64,000 nt of DNA, from positions 62,001 through 126,000 of the forward strand of contig JAWKQE010000003.1 in assembly GCA_041390305.1 (NCBI GenBank), given 5' to 3'. This document shows positions 36,077-44,643 of the stretch, one piece after another (the first letter of the stretch is position 1; the number at the start of each line of letters is the position of its first letter). The position numbers and the translations under genes were made by a program. Below the pieces are notes generated by a model. The model worked only from the letters and a program-made list of their open reading frames with translations. It did no database searches and was not told the origin of the DNA. Source of the DNA: JACKCR01 sp041390305 (GTDB lineage Bacteria > Eisenbacteria > RBG-16-71-46 > CAIMUX01).

Positions 36077-36589
36077 ATGAGTTCCAGTCCCGAGATCCGG
36101 AAGATGCGCGCCGAGGAGTGGGAGGCCTACCGGGTGCTTCGTCTCCGCGCGCTCGCGGAAGATCCACAGGCGTTCGGGAGCACGTTCGAGCGCGAGAACG
36201 CGATGACGGATCAGTTCTGGCGGACGCGGCTCGCGTCCGGGACGGAGTCCGCCGATTCGCATCCCGTGGTTGCGACGCTGGACGGGGCCTGGGTCGGGCT
36301 GGCATGGGGACGTATGGACCCGGACGATCCGTCCGTCGCCCACCTCTACCAGATGTGGGTCGCGCCGGAAGCCCGTGGGCGGGGAGTCGCTCGGGGCCTC
36401 CTGGACTCGGTCATCGAGTGGGCGCACTCGCGCCGCGCGACGAAGCTGCTGCTCGAAGTCACCTGTGGCGACACTCCGGCGCGTCGACTCTACGAGCGGG
36501 CCGGCTTCGTTCCGGACGGAGATCCGATCCCACTCCGCCCGGGGGAGGATGCGCTCGAGCAGCCGATGGTGTTGTCGCTGGACGGGTGA
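36077..36589 (+). CDS. GNAT-family N-acetyltransferase
   Basis: A 170-residue GNAT. The ATG at 36077 follows GGAG by eight bases; a GTG two codons earlier is also possible. The acetyl-CoA pyrophosphate loop is VAPEARGRGVARGLLDSVIEWA and the last strands are LLLEVTCGDTPARRLYERAGFVPDG. The overall pattern resembles MnaT/RimI-like enzymes; the substrate is unknown. It diverges from the giant lipoprotein gene across a 302-base region of repetitive GC-rich sequence (GAGTCGGCGCCGGA-like units) in which I see no gene. Confidence 0.85.
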   Translation: MSSSPEIRKMRAEEWEAYRVLRLRALAEDPQAFGSTFERENAMTDQFWRTRLASGTESADSHPVVATLDGAWVGLAWGRMDPDDPSVAHLYQMWVAPEARGRGVARGLLDSVIEWAHSRRATKLLLEVTCGDTPARRLYERAGFVPDGDPIPLRPGEDALEQPMVLSLDG

Positions 36590-36612
36590 GCGTAGACCGC
36601 GGATCTTGCAGA

Positions 36613-37635
36613 CTACGACGAGTGTTGCGCGACGACGATGTTGCCGTTCACGGAGCGGAGTACGACGGTGTGGTCCGATCCGTCGCCGATCCGGCCGGTG
36701 ACGTGTTTCGTCGTGATCTGGGCGTCCCCCAATGAGAGGACTGCGCTCACGACCCCGTTCTCGACTTCCGCGTCGAGCGTGCCATCGTAGGAATGTGGCA
36801 GGCGAACGTCGATCGATCCGTTGACACTGGTCGCGAACACCGACGTGTCTCCGACGAGAAAGCCGATCTCCTGGTTGCCGTTGACCAGAGTCGACGTGAG
36901 CGGGCCTTCGAGTACGTCGAGGGAGATGTCGACCGCCGCGTTCACGCCGGAGGAGACGATTGGCCCGGCGTCTCCGGACACGTCGATGGCGCCGTTCTGG
37001 ATCGACAAGTCCAGCGCACCGAAGCTGCCGCTCACCTCGAACGCTCCGTTCACCGCATCCAGTTCGGCGTCCATGCCGTCCGGGACCTCGACGGTCCAGT
37101 GCAGCGTGACCGTCATGTGCGCGGGGACGGTCGGGTACTCGAACCACCAGCTACGATGTGCGCCATCTGTTTCGGCCTGCATCTGGATCGAGTCCGCGAA
37201 CTCCTCGGCATCGTCCTGACGCGGGGCGTCGACCTCCACACGCACGTGGACGTCGATCTGATCGGTCTCAGCGCTGTGGAGATGGATCTCCGAGTTCACG
37301 CCCTCGAAGGACGCGAGGCCCAACTCCGTGGCGTCGACCATGTCGGAGAAGTCACGGATGGCAGTGTGCTCGTCCGGTGACGTTGGATCGTCGTCCGAAC
37401 AGGCGGTGATGGTGAACGGCGCGACGCAGGCGATCGCGAGGAGTAGGAAGGGGACGGTGAAGCCTTCCGCCGTGACAGGTCTCGCCGGGAGTTCCCTTGC
37501 CACACCTCCTCTCGGCTCGAGAGTTCTCACTGCGGCTCTTCCTACTGCGAGGCCCCCTGCTGCGAATCTCCCTACTGCGGTGCTCCCTACTGCGGTTTTC
37601 CCTACTGCGGTGCTCCCTACTGCGAATCCCCTCAC
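36613..37635 (-). CDS. DUF4097-like adhesin-type lipoprotein with N-terminal pentapeptide repeats
   Basis: A 340-residue protein. The GTG at 37635 is chosen because GGAGG lies seven bases upstream and because it overlaps the stop of the preceding gene as GTGA, which implies translational coupling. Residues ~3-35 are seven pentapeptides (GFAVG, STAVG, KTAVG, STAVG, RFAAG, GLAVG, RAAVR) encoded by 15-bp repeats. The lipoprotein-like segment PFLLLAIACVAPFTITAC follows. The rest is a right-handed beta-sheet repeat typical of DUF4097 proteins: LDAVNGAFEVSGSFGALDLSIQNGAIDVSGDAGPI, SSGVNAAVDISLDVLEG, TSVNGSIDVRLP. The placement of the repeats before the signal is unusual and could mean that the real start lies after them. 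Confidence 0.75.
   Translation of the reverse strand: MRGFAVGSTAVGKTAVGSTAVGRFAAGGLAVGRAAVRTLEPRGGVARELPARPVTAEGFTVPFLLLAIACVAPFTITACSDDDPTSPDEHTAIRDFSDMVDATELGLASFEGVNSEIHLHSAETDQIDVHVRVEVDAPRQDDAEEFADSIQMQAETDGAHRSWWFEYPTVPAHMTVTLHWTVEVPDGMDAELDAVNGAFEVSGSFGALDLSIQNGAIDVSGDAGPIVSSGVNAAVDISLDVLEGPLTSTLVNGNQEIGFLVGDTSVFATSVNGSIDVRLPHSYDGTLDAEVENGVVSAVLSLGDAQITTKHVTGRIGDGSDHTVVLRSVNGNIVVAQHSS
37526..37630 (-). repeat. 15-bp tandem repeat, seven units, at the start of the DUF4097-like gene
   Basis: On the plus strand the unit is CCTACTGCGGTGCTC with variants (CCTACTGCGGTTTTC, CCTGCTGCGAATCTC), six clear units from 37541 plus a degenerate seventh at 37526. They encode A-V-G-x-T pentapeptides and begin two codons after the start codon. 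Confidence 0.9.
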
Positions 37636-38450
37636 CTTGGTTCCTCCGGGATGAATCGTCGCTTGACCCCGCCCCACGAGTCCATCGCGACCGGGGACTC
37701 GACGATCATCGGATTGTCCCCGTAATGGCCACCGAGGCCCATCGCGCCGAGGTGGTGCCAGGGCACTTCGTCGATGAGTGCTGGCGCACCGTCGTCTGCG
37801 AACTCGGGCGCAGCAGCGGAACCGCGAGACGTCACTTCGACCTTGGCGCCGTAGTAGGCATAGGCGGCGAACCAGTAGACCGGGAAGATGTGTTCGGTGT
37901 GCGGCCACGCGAAGTAGACCGAGACTCCAGAGTTCCGTTCGCTGGGCCACCCAGGTTCCGCGATCGAAACTCCTTCGCAGTTGCCATCTCCTACGAACAC
38001 CGGCGAGAAGGACGGGTCCCAGTCCAGCCCGAAGGAGACGCCGCGGACCCGGGGGCAGTCCGTCCAGGGGAACGCGGCCAGGAGCCAGAATACGGCTGGT
38101 TCCGTGCGGCTGCCGATCGACGCGGTCGGGTCGATGCTGAATGCAAACCCCAAGCACTCCTCCGCACGCGAGCAGTCATCCCGAGGGCATTCTTCGATCG
38201 CGAAGTCGGCATACGACGCGACGTCTTCCCAGGTGTAGGACACATGATCGTCCGTGTGGAAGACCAGGAACCCGTCGGCATTCGGTCCAGCGTATGCGGA
38301 AGGAGCGAGGGCGAAGATCGTGGCGACGGCGACCGAAGCGGCGACGCGGATGGAGTCGGTGCTGGAAGTGGAGTCAGCCGGCACGGAGGCGGGTCGATGA
38401 GACCAGGAAGCGGAAGCAGGTAACCGGAACGCGGAGAGACGGTGACCCAT
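37632..38450 (-). CDS. Secreted protein, paralogue of the 8399 gene, with SWGxVK tail
   Basis: A 272-residue exported protein with GGGAGG six bases before its ATG. The signal is AASVAVATIFALAPSAYAGPNADGF. The mature part shares AGPNxDG, WLLAAFPWTDCPRVRGVSFGLDWD and a late FADDGAPALIDEVP segment with the protein at 8399-9169, so both belong to one unnamed family. Several cysteines (ECPRDDCSRAEECLG) probably form disulfides. The tail is MDSWGGVKRRFIPEEPR. Its stop codon overlaps the start of the DUF4097-like gene, so the two form an operon. The function is unknown. Confidence 0.75.
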   Translation of the reverse strand: MGHRLSAFRLPASASWSHRPASVPADSTSSTDSIRVAASVAVATIFALAPSAYAGPNADGFLVFHTDDHVSYTWEDVASYADFAIEECPRDDCSRAEECLGFAFSIDPTASIGSRTEPAVFWLLAAFPWTDCPRVRGVSFGLDWDPSFSPVFVGDGNCEGVSIAEPGWPSERNSGVSVYFAWPHTEHIFPVYWFAAYAYYGAKVEVTSRGSAAAPEFADDGAPALIDEVPWHHLGAMGLGGHYGDNPMIVESPVAMDSWGGVKRRFIPEEPR

Positions 38451-38650
38451 CGGACACCTCCCATGAAAGACACCCCGGCGAGGCGCGCAAGCTGCGCATC
38501 GTCAGTATCGTCGAGCGGTGCGAGTCCTGTCAAATCAGCTACGGCGGGCCACTCTGTGCGATACTTGCGCGAACTCATGCCGTCCCACGTCCGGGAATCG
38601 TGGGGAGCTGCGGTCCGTTCCCACGCGCAGAAGAGAGGAGATCGATCCCG

Positions 38651-39178
38651 ATGCACGTTGCGCGTCTCTCCGCTGCAGATGTCGAGAGGTATCGGGAGCT
38701 CATGCTCCTGGCCTACACGGTGTCTCCGGACGCGTTCACATCCACGCCGGAGGAGCGGGCGGCGGAGCCGGAATCCTGGTGGCTCGCCCGACTGGCCGAT
38801 CCAACGGGCCTCAGCGATACCTACGGCGCATTCGACGGGGACGAACTCGTCGGCTCCGTCACCGTGCAGTACTCCGCCAAGCCGAAGACACGCCACAAGG
38901 CGCACCTCGTGGGCATGTTCGTGCGCGAGTCCTGTCGGGGCCGGGGGGCCGGTGCGAAACTCCTTCGCGCCGCGTTGGCCGCCGCGCGTTCGCGGCCGGA
39001 CGTGCGGACGGTGACGCTCACCGTGACCGAGGGGAACAGGCCCGCGATCGGACTCTACGAGCGCCATGGCTTCCGCACATTCGGCGTCGAACCGATGGCC
39101 ATCGCCACTCCGGACGGGTTCAAAGGCAAGGTCCACATGTGGACGCCGATCGGAGTGGCGGTAGAATCCGCGGAGTGA
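38651..39178 (+). CDS. GNAT-family N-acetyltransferase
   Basis: A 175-residue GNAT starting at the ATG at 38651 with AGGAG nine bases upstream. It has HLVGMFVRESCRGRGAGAKLLRAALAAA (acetyl-CoA loop R-G-R-G-A-G) and TVTEGNRPAIGLYERHGFRTFG (final strands). The N-terminal part LSAADVERYRELMLLAYTVSPDAFTSTPEERA is typical of small-molecule or protein N-terminal acetyltransferases. The substrate is unknown. It is not the close paralogue of the GNAT at 36077, sharing only the fold motifs. The 130 bases after it contain a degenerate ~17-bp repeat (AATCTAGGTRSGGRA). Confidence 0.85.
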   Translation: MHVARLSAADVERYRELMLLAYTVSPDAFTSTPEERAAEPESWWLARLADPTGLSDTYGAFDGDELVGSVTVQYSAKPKTRHKAHLVGMFVRESCRGRGAGAKLLRAALAAARSRPDVRTVTLTVTEGNRPAIGLYERHGFRTFGVEPMAIATPDGFKGKVHMWTPIGVAVESAE

Positions 39179-39307
39179 GTGGGAAAGGAATCTCGGCAGG
39201 GGCTCTCGGTGGAGAATCTGGGTACGGTATCTAGGTACGGAGCTAGGTAGGGAATCTAGGTGGGGAAGCAGGGGAGTGAGGGTTAGGGAGGAGAGCAGGG
39301 AGGAGTC

Positions 39308-40765
39308 ATGACGCCTGACCGTGAGGCCGATCCGCAGGGACCGCCGCCTCCGCTGCCGCCGGCCGCTGAACCAATCGGCGAGTCGCCCGATCTATCGCCT
39401 GCCGCCCTATCCAACGAATCGCCGAGGCTTCCGCCCGCTACCCCATCGGGCGAATCGCCGAGCCTTCCGCCCAGTCTTCCGCCCGATCACTCCTTCGACC
39501 TTCCACCGAATCTCCCGCCGGACGCTCGATTCGGCCCGGGCGCCGCGCATCCCGCCTGGACTCCGACGTATCGGGGCTTCGCCGAACTCCATCGTGACAC
39601 CTGGGCGGTCGTGCGGCGCGCGCCGTTCGTGATCGTCGTCCTGCCGGCGCTCATCTGGTTCCCGGCGGACCTGCTCGTCGAGCTCGGTACGTCCGCGCTC
39701 GCATCGGACGGGTGGTTCGAGCAGCTGCGGATGAGCACGCGTCTGAGTGGGTTCATGGAGTTCCTCGTCGGCACCTTCCTGTACGGGCTCGTGCTCTCGG
39801 CGACGCGTCGCGTCGGGATGACGGGGAAGGCGGAAACCCAGGAATGTGTGTCGGATGCGTTTGCGGTCTATGGAAGACTGCTCGGCACGACCTTCCTCAC
39901 GAACCTCAGGATCGTGCTCGGAACTCTCCTTCTTCTCGTACCCGGGCTCTGGCTGGCGGTGAAGTACGTCCTCGTCTGTCCTGCCGTCGTCTACGAGGAC
40001 GAGTCCGGTGGCAGTGCGATTGGACGGAGTGGTGACCTGACGCGCGGCGTGTGGTGGCAGACCTTCGGGTGGGTGCTGCTCGCGATGCTCATCTACCTGC
40101 CGCTCGCGAGTATCCCGACGATGTTCCTTCCCGAGACGGCGCCGCCCTGGCTCGGGTCGCTGAGTTCGGTTCCGTTCAACATCGTCTCGTCCATCGGCAT
40201 GGTTGCGCTCGGCCTCTACTTCGTGGACCGGACCCGGCCGGCAGACTATCGAGCACCGGTGGCACCGGTGCAGTTCGATGGGATGGGGCGTCGGGATCGC
40301 CCGCCCGCCGGCTTCAAGTTCCCGGTGACCGTCGCGGTGGTCGCCTGGGTTGGCTTGTTCGCGGCGCTCATGACGTCGATCTTCACCGGCACCGACCTCG
40401 TGGATTCCGGCGACGACGCGTACTACCAGGGTGACTACGAGAGCGCGATCGAACTCTACGAGGAAGCGCTGGAGAACGACCCGGGCGACGCCTACACGCA
40501 GTACAGCCTCGCCGCGACGCTCTGGCAGATCGACCGAACGGCGGAGGCACTCGTCCACGCGGAGTTGGCCTCCGACCTCGAACCGGACGTGCTTCACTAC
40601 CTCCTGCTCGAAGCGCAGATTCTCGTGGAGCTGGAGCGGTACCAGGAGGCGCACACCATCGTCGACCGACTCAAGGCGTCGCCTGATCTCATCGGTTCGG
40701 AACTCGAGTCGGTCGTCGAGGACCTGGAGATCACCCTGCGGCAGGCCGGCGTCCGGCGGATCTGA
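39308..40765 (+). CDS. Membrane protein with proline-rich N-terminus and C-terminal TPR
   Basis: A 485-residue protein with GGAGG four bases before the ATG. Residues 1-~85 are a proline-rich cytoplasmic tail with units such as PSGESPSLPPSLPP. Residues ~100-300 are membrane helices resembling the DUF975/YciC-like 'glycerophosphoryl diester phosphodiesterase membrane domain' fold (VIVVLPALIWFPADLLVELG, LRIVLGTLLLLVPGLWLAVKYVLVCPAVVYEDESGGSAIGRS). After another helix near 350, residues ~375-475 form TPR-like repeats (DDAYYQGDYESAIELYEEALENDPGDAYTQYSLAATLW-like). The role is probably as a membrane scaffold. It is followed by a secreted protein gene 159 bases downstream. Confidence 0.7.
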   Translation: MTPDREADPQGPPPPLPPAAEPIGESPDLSPAALSNESPRLPPATPSGESPSLPPSLPPDHSFDLPPNLPPDARFGPGAAHPAWTPTYRGFAELHRDTWAVVRRAPFVIVVLPALIWFPADLLVELGTSALASDGWFEQLRMSTRLSGFMEFLVGTFLYGLVLSATRRVGMTGKAETQECVSDAFAVYGRLLGTTFLTNLRIVLGTLLLLVPGLWLAVKYVLVCPAVVYEDESGGSAIGRSGDLTRGVWWQTFGWVLLAMLIYLPLASIPTMFLPETAPPWLGSLSSVPFNIVSSIGMVALGLYFVDRTRPADYRAPVAPVQFDGMGRRDRPPAGFKFPVTVAVVAWVGLFAALMTSIFTGTDLVDSGDDAYYQGDYESAIELYEEALENDPGDAYTQYSLAATLWQIDRTAEALVHAELASDLEPDVLHYLLLEAQILVELERYQEAHTIVDRLKASPDLIGSELESVVEDLEITLRQAGVRRI

Positions 40766-40924
40766 ACGTCGCGCCGGGTTGGCGCGGTGGTCTGCCATCG
40801 GGCAACGAGCCTCCACTCGGGTCAACTTCCCTCACTCCACCCATTGCCTTGCCCTTGACCGACATCGAGCACACCGCGCATATTGATCAGCGCATCTCTG
40901 GTGCCCACCCTCTGGAGGTCTCCC

Positions 40925-42028
40925 ATGCACTCCCACTCCCGCCGGATTCCCTGCACTCCCACGATCATCACGAGTTCTGTCGTCGCCGCTCTCGCCATCA
41001 CGACGGCTCTACTCACGATCCCGAGTTCCGCGTCCGCCCAACGTCTCTTCGTCGGGCTCGAAGGATCGGCGCCTCCCACCAAGTCGTCGGACCTCTCCGG
41101 ATTCCCGAACGTCACGTGGACGACGCACGCATCCGTCGACGTGAGCGGTGCGGCCGCGGCGCCGGATGGAACGCTCTACATCTGCAGCGGCGCGTTCACG
41201 ACGGAGCTCTTCGCGTTCCCGCTCTCCGGAACGCCGATCCATCTCAGCACGCTCGGCGTCGACATCCACGGCATGGGCTACGGCAACGGCACACTCTACG
41301 GCTACTCGAACTTCACGTCCCCGCGCGGGATCTACACACTCGTGCCCGAGACCGGAGCCGCAGAGCTCCTCGTCGACCTCGACGCCTCCGGCTACCGGTT
41401 CTTCGCGCTCGACTTCAACCCCGGGGACGGACTCCTCTACGGCTACACCGAGTACGGCAGCCCGACCGGTCTCTACTCGATCGATCCCGAGACAGGTACC
41501 ACCACGTTCCTCGCCGCACCGATCCCCGCCTCCAACAGTTCCGCGCGCGCGCTCGCCGTCGGGAACGGAACGGTGTACCTCGCCGCCACCCGTGGTGACG
41601 ACGGCGTTCCGCTCTACGCCTGGGACATCTCGGCCGCCGGCCCCTGGGTCGAGTTCGACAACCCCTACCCGGAGTACCACTCCACCGGCGGCGCGGCATG
41701 GATCCCCGACCCCACGAGCGACGTTCAGCCGAACTGGGGCCACGGTGCACTCGTCCCACGGATCGACGGCGTGTCCCCCCATCCGGTCCGCGGATCCGCG
41801 CGGGTTTCGTGGAGCGTTCCCTCCGGCGCGAGCGTCGCACTCGATCTCGTCGACGTGAACGGACGACGGGTCGTCTCCCTCGTGGACGGCGGCGCCCAGG
41901 CAGGCACACACGTCACGAACTGGGATGGCCGAGGTGAGGACGGACGGCTGGTGCCGAGCGGGATGTACTTCCTCCGGCTCACGGGGACGGAAGGGGAGAC
42001 GACGCGGTCGGTGCTCGTGGTGAGGTGA
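40925..42028 (+). CDS. Exported propeller-like protein with FlgD-like tail
   Basis: A 367-residue exported protein starting at the ATG at 40925 (CTGGAGG seven bases upstream). The signal is SSVVAALAITTALLTIPSSASA. The body has repeats of the SMP-30/NHL-like kind (GAAAAPDGTLYICSGAF, GYGNGTLYGYSNFTSPRGIYTL, GDGLLYGYTEYGSPTGLYSIDPETG, AVGNGTVYLAATRG). The C-terminal ~85 residues are a FlgD Ig-like domain of T9SS-associated type: VSPHPVRGSARVSWSVPSG, LVDVNGRRVVSL, WDGRGEDGRLVPSGMYFLRL. The product is probably secreted; the ligand is unknown. Confidence 0.75.
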   Translation: MHSHSRRIPCTPTIITSSVVAALAITTALLTIPSSASAQRLFVGLEGSAPPTKSSDLSGFPNVTWTTHASVDVSGAAAAPDGTLYICSGAFTTELFAFPLSGTPIHLSTLGVDIHGMGYGNGTLYGYSNFTSPRGIYTLVPETGAAELLVDLDASGYRFFALDFNPGDGLLYGYTEYGSPTGLYSIDPETGTTTFLAAPIPASNSSARALAVGNGTVYLAATRGDDGVPLYAWDISAAGPWVEFDNPYPEYHSTGGAAWIPDPTSDVQPNWGHGALVPRIDGVSPHPVRGSARVSWSVPSGASVALDLVDVNGRRVVSLVDGGAQAGTHVTNWDGRGEDGRLVPSGMYFLRLTGTEGETTRSVLVVR

Positions 42029-42059
42029 CGGGAGGCGGGGCGGCGCTCCGGCGCCGGCG

Positions 42060-42100
42060 GCGTTACGCTGCGAATCGCTCTCAACGTGGTAGTAGCCCGG
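42060..42100 (+). repeat. Single copy of the palindromic element with its GCGTTACGCTGCGAAT flank
   Basis: GCGTTACGCTGCGAAT followed by CGCTCTCAACGTGGTAGTAG lies between the exported protein gene and the purine permease gene. Both the 16-base flank and the core recur at 44760-44915 and 49970-50005. Confidence 0.85.
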
Positions 42101-42226
42101 CGCAGAGCCCCGACGGCTCGAGTCCGGGTCCTCCGCTCCTCATCGCCTCGGGATCAAAGGCCCCTGACGGCCGCCCGGTGCGGTACCTTCTGCGCGTCCC
42201 GTCCGTCGCGGACGAAAGGGGGACCG

Positions 42227-43573
42227 ATGGCGAGGACCACGCAGCCCGAGCGGGGCGCCCGCATGCTCGACCGTTGGTTCCGGCTCTCCGAGCGCGGGAC
42301 CTCGCTTGCCACTGAGCTAAGGGCCGGCGTCGCGACGTTCCTCGTGATGGCGTACATCGTGTTCCTGAACCCGATCATCCTGAGCCCACTCGGTTTCGAC
42401 CCCGTCGCGGTGGCGGCTGGGACCGCCCTGGCCGCCGGGCTCCTCAGCATCGTCATGGGTGTGTACGCCAACTACCCGGTCGCGATGGCGACCGGTCTCG
42501 GGATCAACGCGGCGGTCGCCTCACAGCTCGTCGTGGGTTCCGGGCTGACCCCCGAGGGCGCGATGGGCGTGATCGTGCTCGAGGGCGCCCTCGTGACGAT
42601 TCTCGTGCTCGCCGGATTTCGCGAGGCGGTGATGAAGGCGGTGCCCAACAGCCTCAAGCTCGCGATCGCCGTCGGTATCGGTCTCTTCATCCTCTTCATC
42701 GGCTTCGTCAACGGGGGGCTCATCGCACCCGGTGTCGGGACTCCGGTCCAGTTCGTGTTCCCCGAGACGGCGTCCTCCGGAGTCACACTCCTCGGACTGC
42801 TGATCGCCATCGTCCTCTACGCCCGAGGAGTTCCCGGAGCGCTCGTGCTCACGATTCTGGCCACCGCGGCACTGGCCCTCCTCTTCGGAGTCAACGAGTG
42901 GCCGACGAGTTTTCCCGGCCCCAAGTTCGATACCCTGGGCAAGTTCGACCTGGGCAACGTATGGGATCTCGGCGCCCTCAGCGCCGTCCTCATCATCTTC
43001 ACGTTCATGCTCACCGACTTCTTCGACACCATGGGGACGGCCACGGCCATCGTCGAACAGGCGGGACTCGTGCGCGAGGACGGTGAGATTCCCGGAGTCG
43101 GCAGGCTGCTGCTCGTCGACTCGGTCGGCGCCGTCGTTGGGGGCCTCTTCGGTGTGAGCTCGAACACGAGCTACATCGAGAGCTCGGCCGGTGTGGCGGA
43201 GGGAGGGCGGACCGGTCTCACCGCCGTCGTGACCGGCCTCCTGTTCCCCGCCACGATCTTCCTCTCGCCGGTGGCCATCCTCGTACAAGGTCCGGTCACG
43301 GCCGCGGTCCTGATCCTCATCGGCTTCCTCATGGTGGGCTTCATCCGCGACATCGACTTTCGTGATCTCGAGGAAGGGTTCCCCGCGCTGCTCGCGATCA
43401 TCCTGATGCCCCTCACCTACTCGATCACCGTCGGCATCGGAGCCGGCTTCGTGATGCATACGGTCGTCAAGGTCGTCCGAGGGAAAGCAGCCCAGGTGCC
43501 GATGCTGATGTGGATCGTTTCCATCGCGTTCGTGATCTACTTCATGCAGGATCTCATCGAGAGCTGGACCTGA
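42227..43573 (+). CDS. NCS2-family (AzgA-like) purine permease
   Basis: A 448-residue membrane protein of the nucleobase:cation symporter-2 family, AzgA-like branch, which imports adenine, guanine or hypoxanthine with protons. Landmarks are LRAGVATFLVMAYIVFLNPIILS near the N-terminus, the GLGINA motif in VAMATGLGINAAVASQL, FTFMLTDFFDTMGTATAIVEQAGLV, and GVSSNTSYIESSAGVAEGGRTGLTAV, all diagnostic. The ATG at 42227 follows AAAGGGGG. The adenine deaminase gene starts 18 bases after its stop, so uptake and deamination of adenine are genetically linked. Confidence 0.92.
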   Translation: MARTTQPERGARMLDRWFRLSERGTSLATELRAGVATFLVMAYIVFLNPIILSPLGFDPVAVAAGTALAAGLLSIVMGVYANYPVAMATGLGINAAVASQLVVGSGLTPEGAMGVIVLEGALVTILVLAGFREAVMKAVPNSLKLAIAVGIGLFILFIGFVNGGLIAPGVGTPVQFVFPETASSGVTLLGLLIAIVLYARGVPGALVLTILATAALALLFGVNEWPTSFPGPKFDTLGKFDLGNVWDLGALSAVLIIFTFMLTDFFDTMGTATAIVEQAGLVREDGEIPGVGRLLLVDSVGAVVGGLFGVSSNTSYIESSAGVAEGGRTGLTAVVTGLLFPATIFLSPVAILVQGPVTAAVLILIGFLMVGFIRDIDFRDLEEGFPALLAIILMPLTYSITVGIGAGFVMHTVVKVVRGKAAQVPMLMWIVSIAFVIYFMQDLIESWT

Positions 43574-43591
43574 TCGAGAATGGAGCGACGC

Positions 43592-44587
43592 ATGCGGGAG
43601 TTCATCCGGCGGCTGCCGAAGGCCGAACTACATCTTCATATCGAGGGCTCGCTCGAGCCGGAGCTGATGTTCGAGCTCGCCGGGCGGAACAGGATCGATC
43701 TGCCCTACCGGAGCACGGAGGAGGTACGGGAAGCGTACGACTTCCGGGACCTCCAGTCGTTTCTCGACGTCTACTACCAGGCGATGAACGTGTTGCGCAC
43801 GGAGCGGGACTTCGCCGACCTCATGACGGCCTACCTCGATCGGGCCGCGGAGGACGGGGTGAAGCACGCCGAGATCTTCTTCGACCCCCAGGCGCATACC
43901 GCGCGGGGGATCAGCCTCGGGGCCGTGATCGACGGTCTCACCGCGGGCCAGACGGCGAAGGAGAGCAAGATCTCGTCGAAGCTGATCCTCAGCTTCCTGA
44001 GACACCTTCCGGCCCAGGCGGCGCTCGAGACGCTGGACGCAGCCGTTCCGTTCCTCGACCGGATCGACGGCGTCGGCCTGGACTCTTCCGAAGCCGGGTT
44101 TCCGCCCTCGCTGTTCACCCAAGTCTTCGAACGCGCCGCGAAGCTGGGACTCCGTCGGGTCGTGCACGCCGGCGAGGAAGGCCCGGCGGAGTACGTCCGC
44201 TCTGCTCTCGACGACCTCGGCGCGGAACGGATCGACCACGGAGTCCGGGCCATCGATGCTCCTGACCTCGTCGCCCGACTCGCGGCCGAACGCGTGCCGT
44301 TGACGATGTGTCCGCTCTCGAATCAGCGCCTCCAGGTGACCCCGGACCTCCGCGACCATCCGCTGAAGGAACTACTCGACGCGGGAGTACGGGTCACGGT
44401 CAACTCCGACGATCCCGCCTACTTCGGCGGCTACGTCGCCGAGAACTACCTCGCCATCGCGGAAGCTCTCGAGCTGACCCAGTACGACCTCGTGACTCTG
44501 GCCCAGAACTCGATCCTCGGCAGCTTCCTGGAGGAACCGAAACAGCGAGATCTACTCGCCGAGCTCGAGCGAGTTCGCGAGAGCTGA
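43592..44587 (+). CDS. Adenine deaminase of the adenosine deaminase superfamily
   Basis: A 331-residue metal-dependent deaminase. The ATG at 43592 is preferred because GGAG lies six bases before it, and the protein then begins MREFIRRLPKAELHLHIEGSLEPE, as homologues do; an ATG at 43580 is possible. The zinc sites are HLHIEGS, VVHAGEE, RIDHGVRA and NSDDPAYFGGYVAENY. The SSEAGFPPSLFTQVF insert and CPLSNQRLQV with SDDPAYFGGY are typical of bacterial and fungal adenine deaminase (Aah1-like) rather than adenosine deaminase. It converts adenine to hypoxanthine and ammonia. It forms a two-gene unit with the NCS2 permease. Confidence 0.85.
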   Translation: MREFIRRLPKAELHLHIEGSLEPELMFELAGRNRIDLPYRSTEEVREAYDFRDLQSFLDVYYQAMNVLRTERDFADLMTAYLDRAAEDGVKHAEIFFDPQAHTARGISLGAVIDGLTAGQTAKESKISSKLILSFLRHLPAQAALETLDAAVPFLDRIDGVGLDSSEAGFPPSLFTQVFERAAKLGLRRVVHAGEEGPAEYVRSALDDLGAERIDHGVRAIDAPDLVARLAAERVPLTMCPLSNQRLQVTPDLRDHPLKELLDAGVRVTVNSDDPAYFGGYVAENYLAIAEALELTQYDLVTLAQNSILGSFLEEPKQRDLLAELERVRES

Positions 44588-44643
44588 GATCCCGACTCCC
44601 CAGTGGGGAGAAGCCGCCGAGCTGCCCCCATCTGGCCGCTGCC

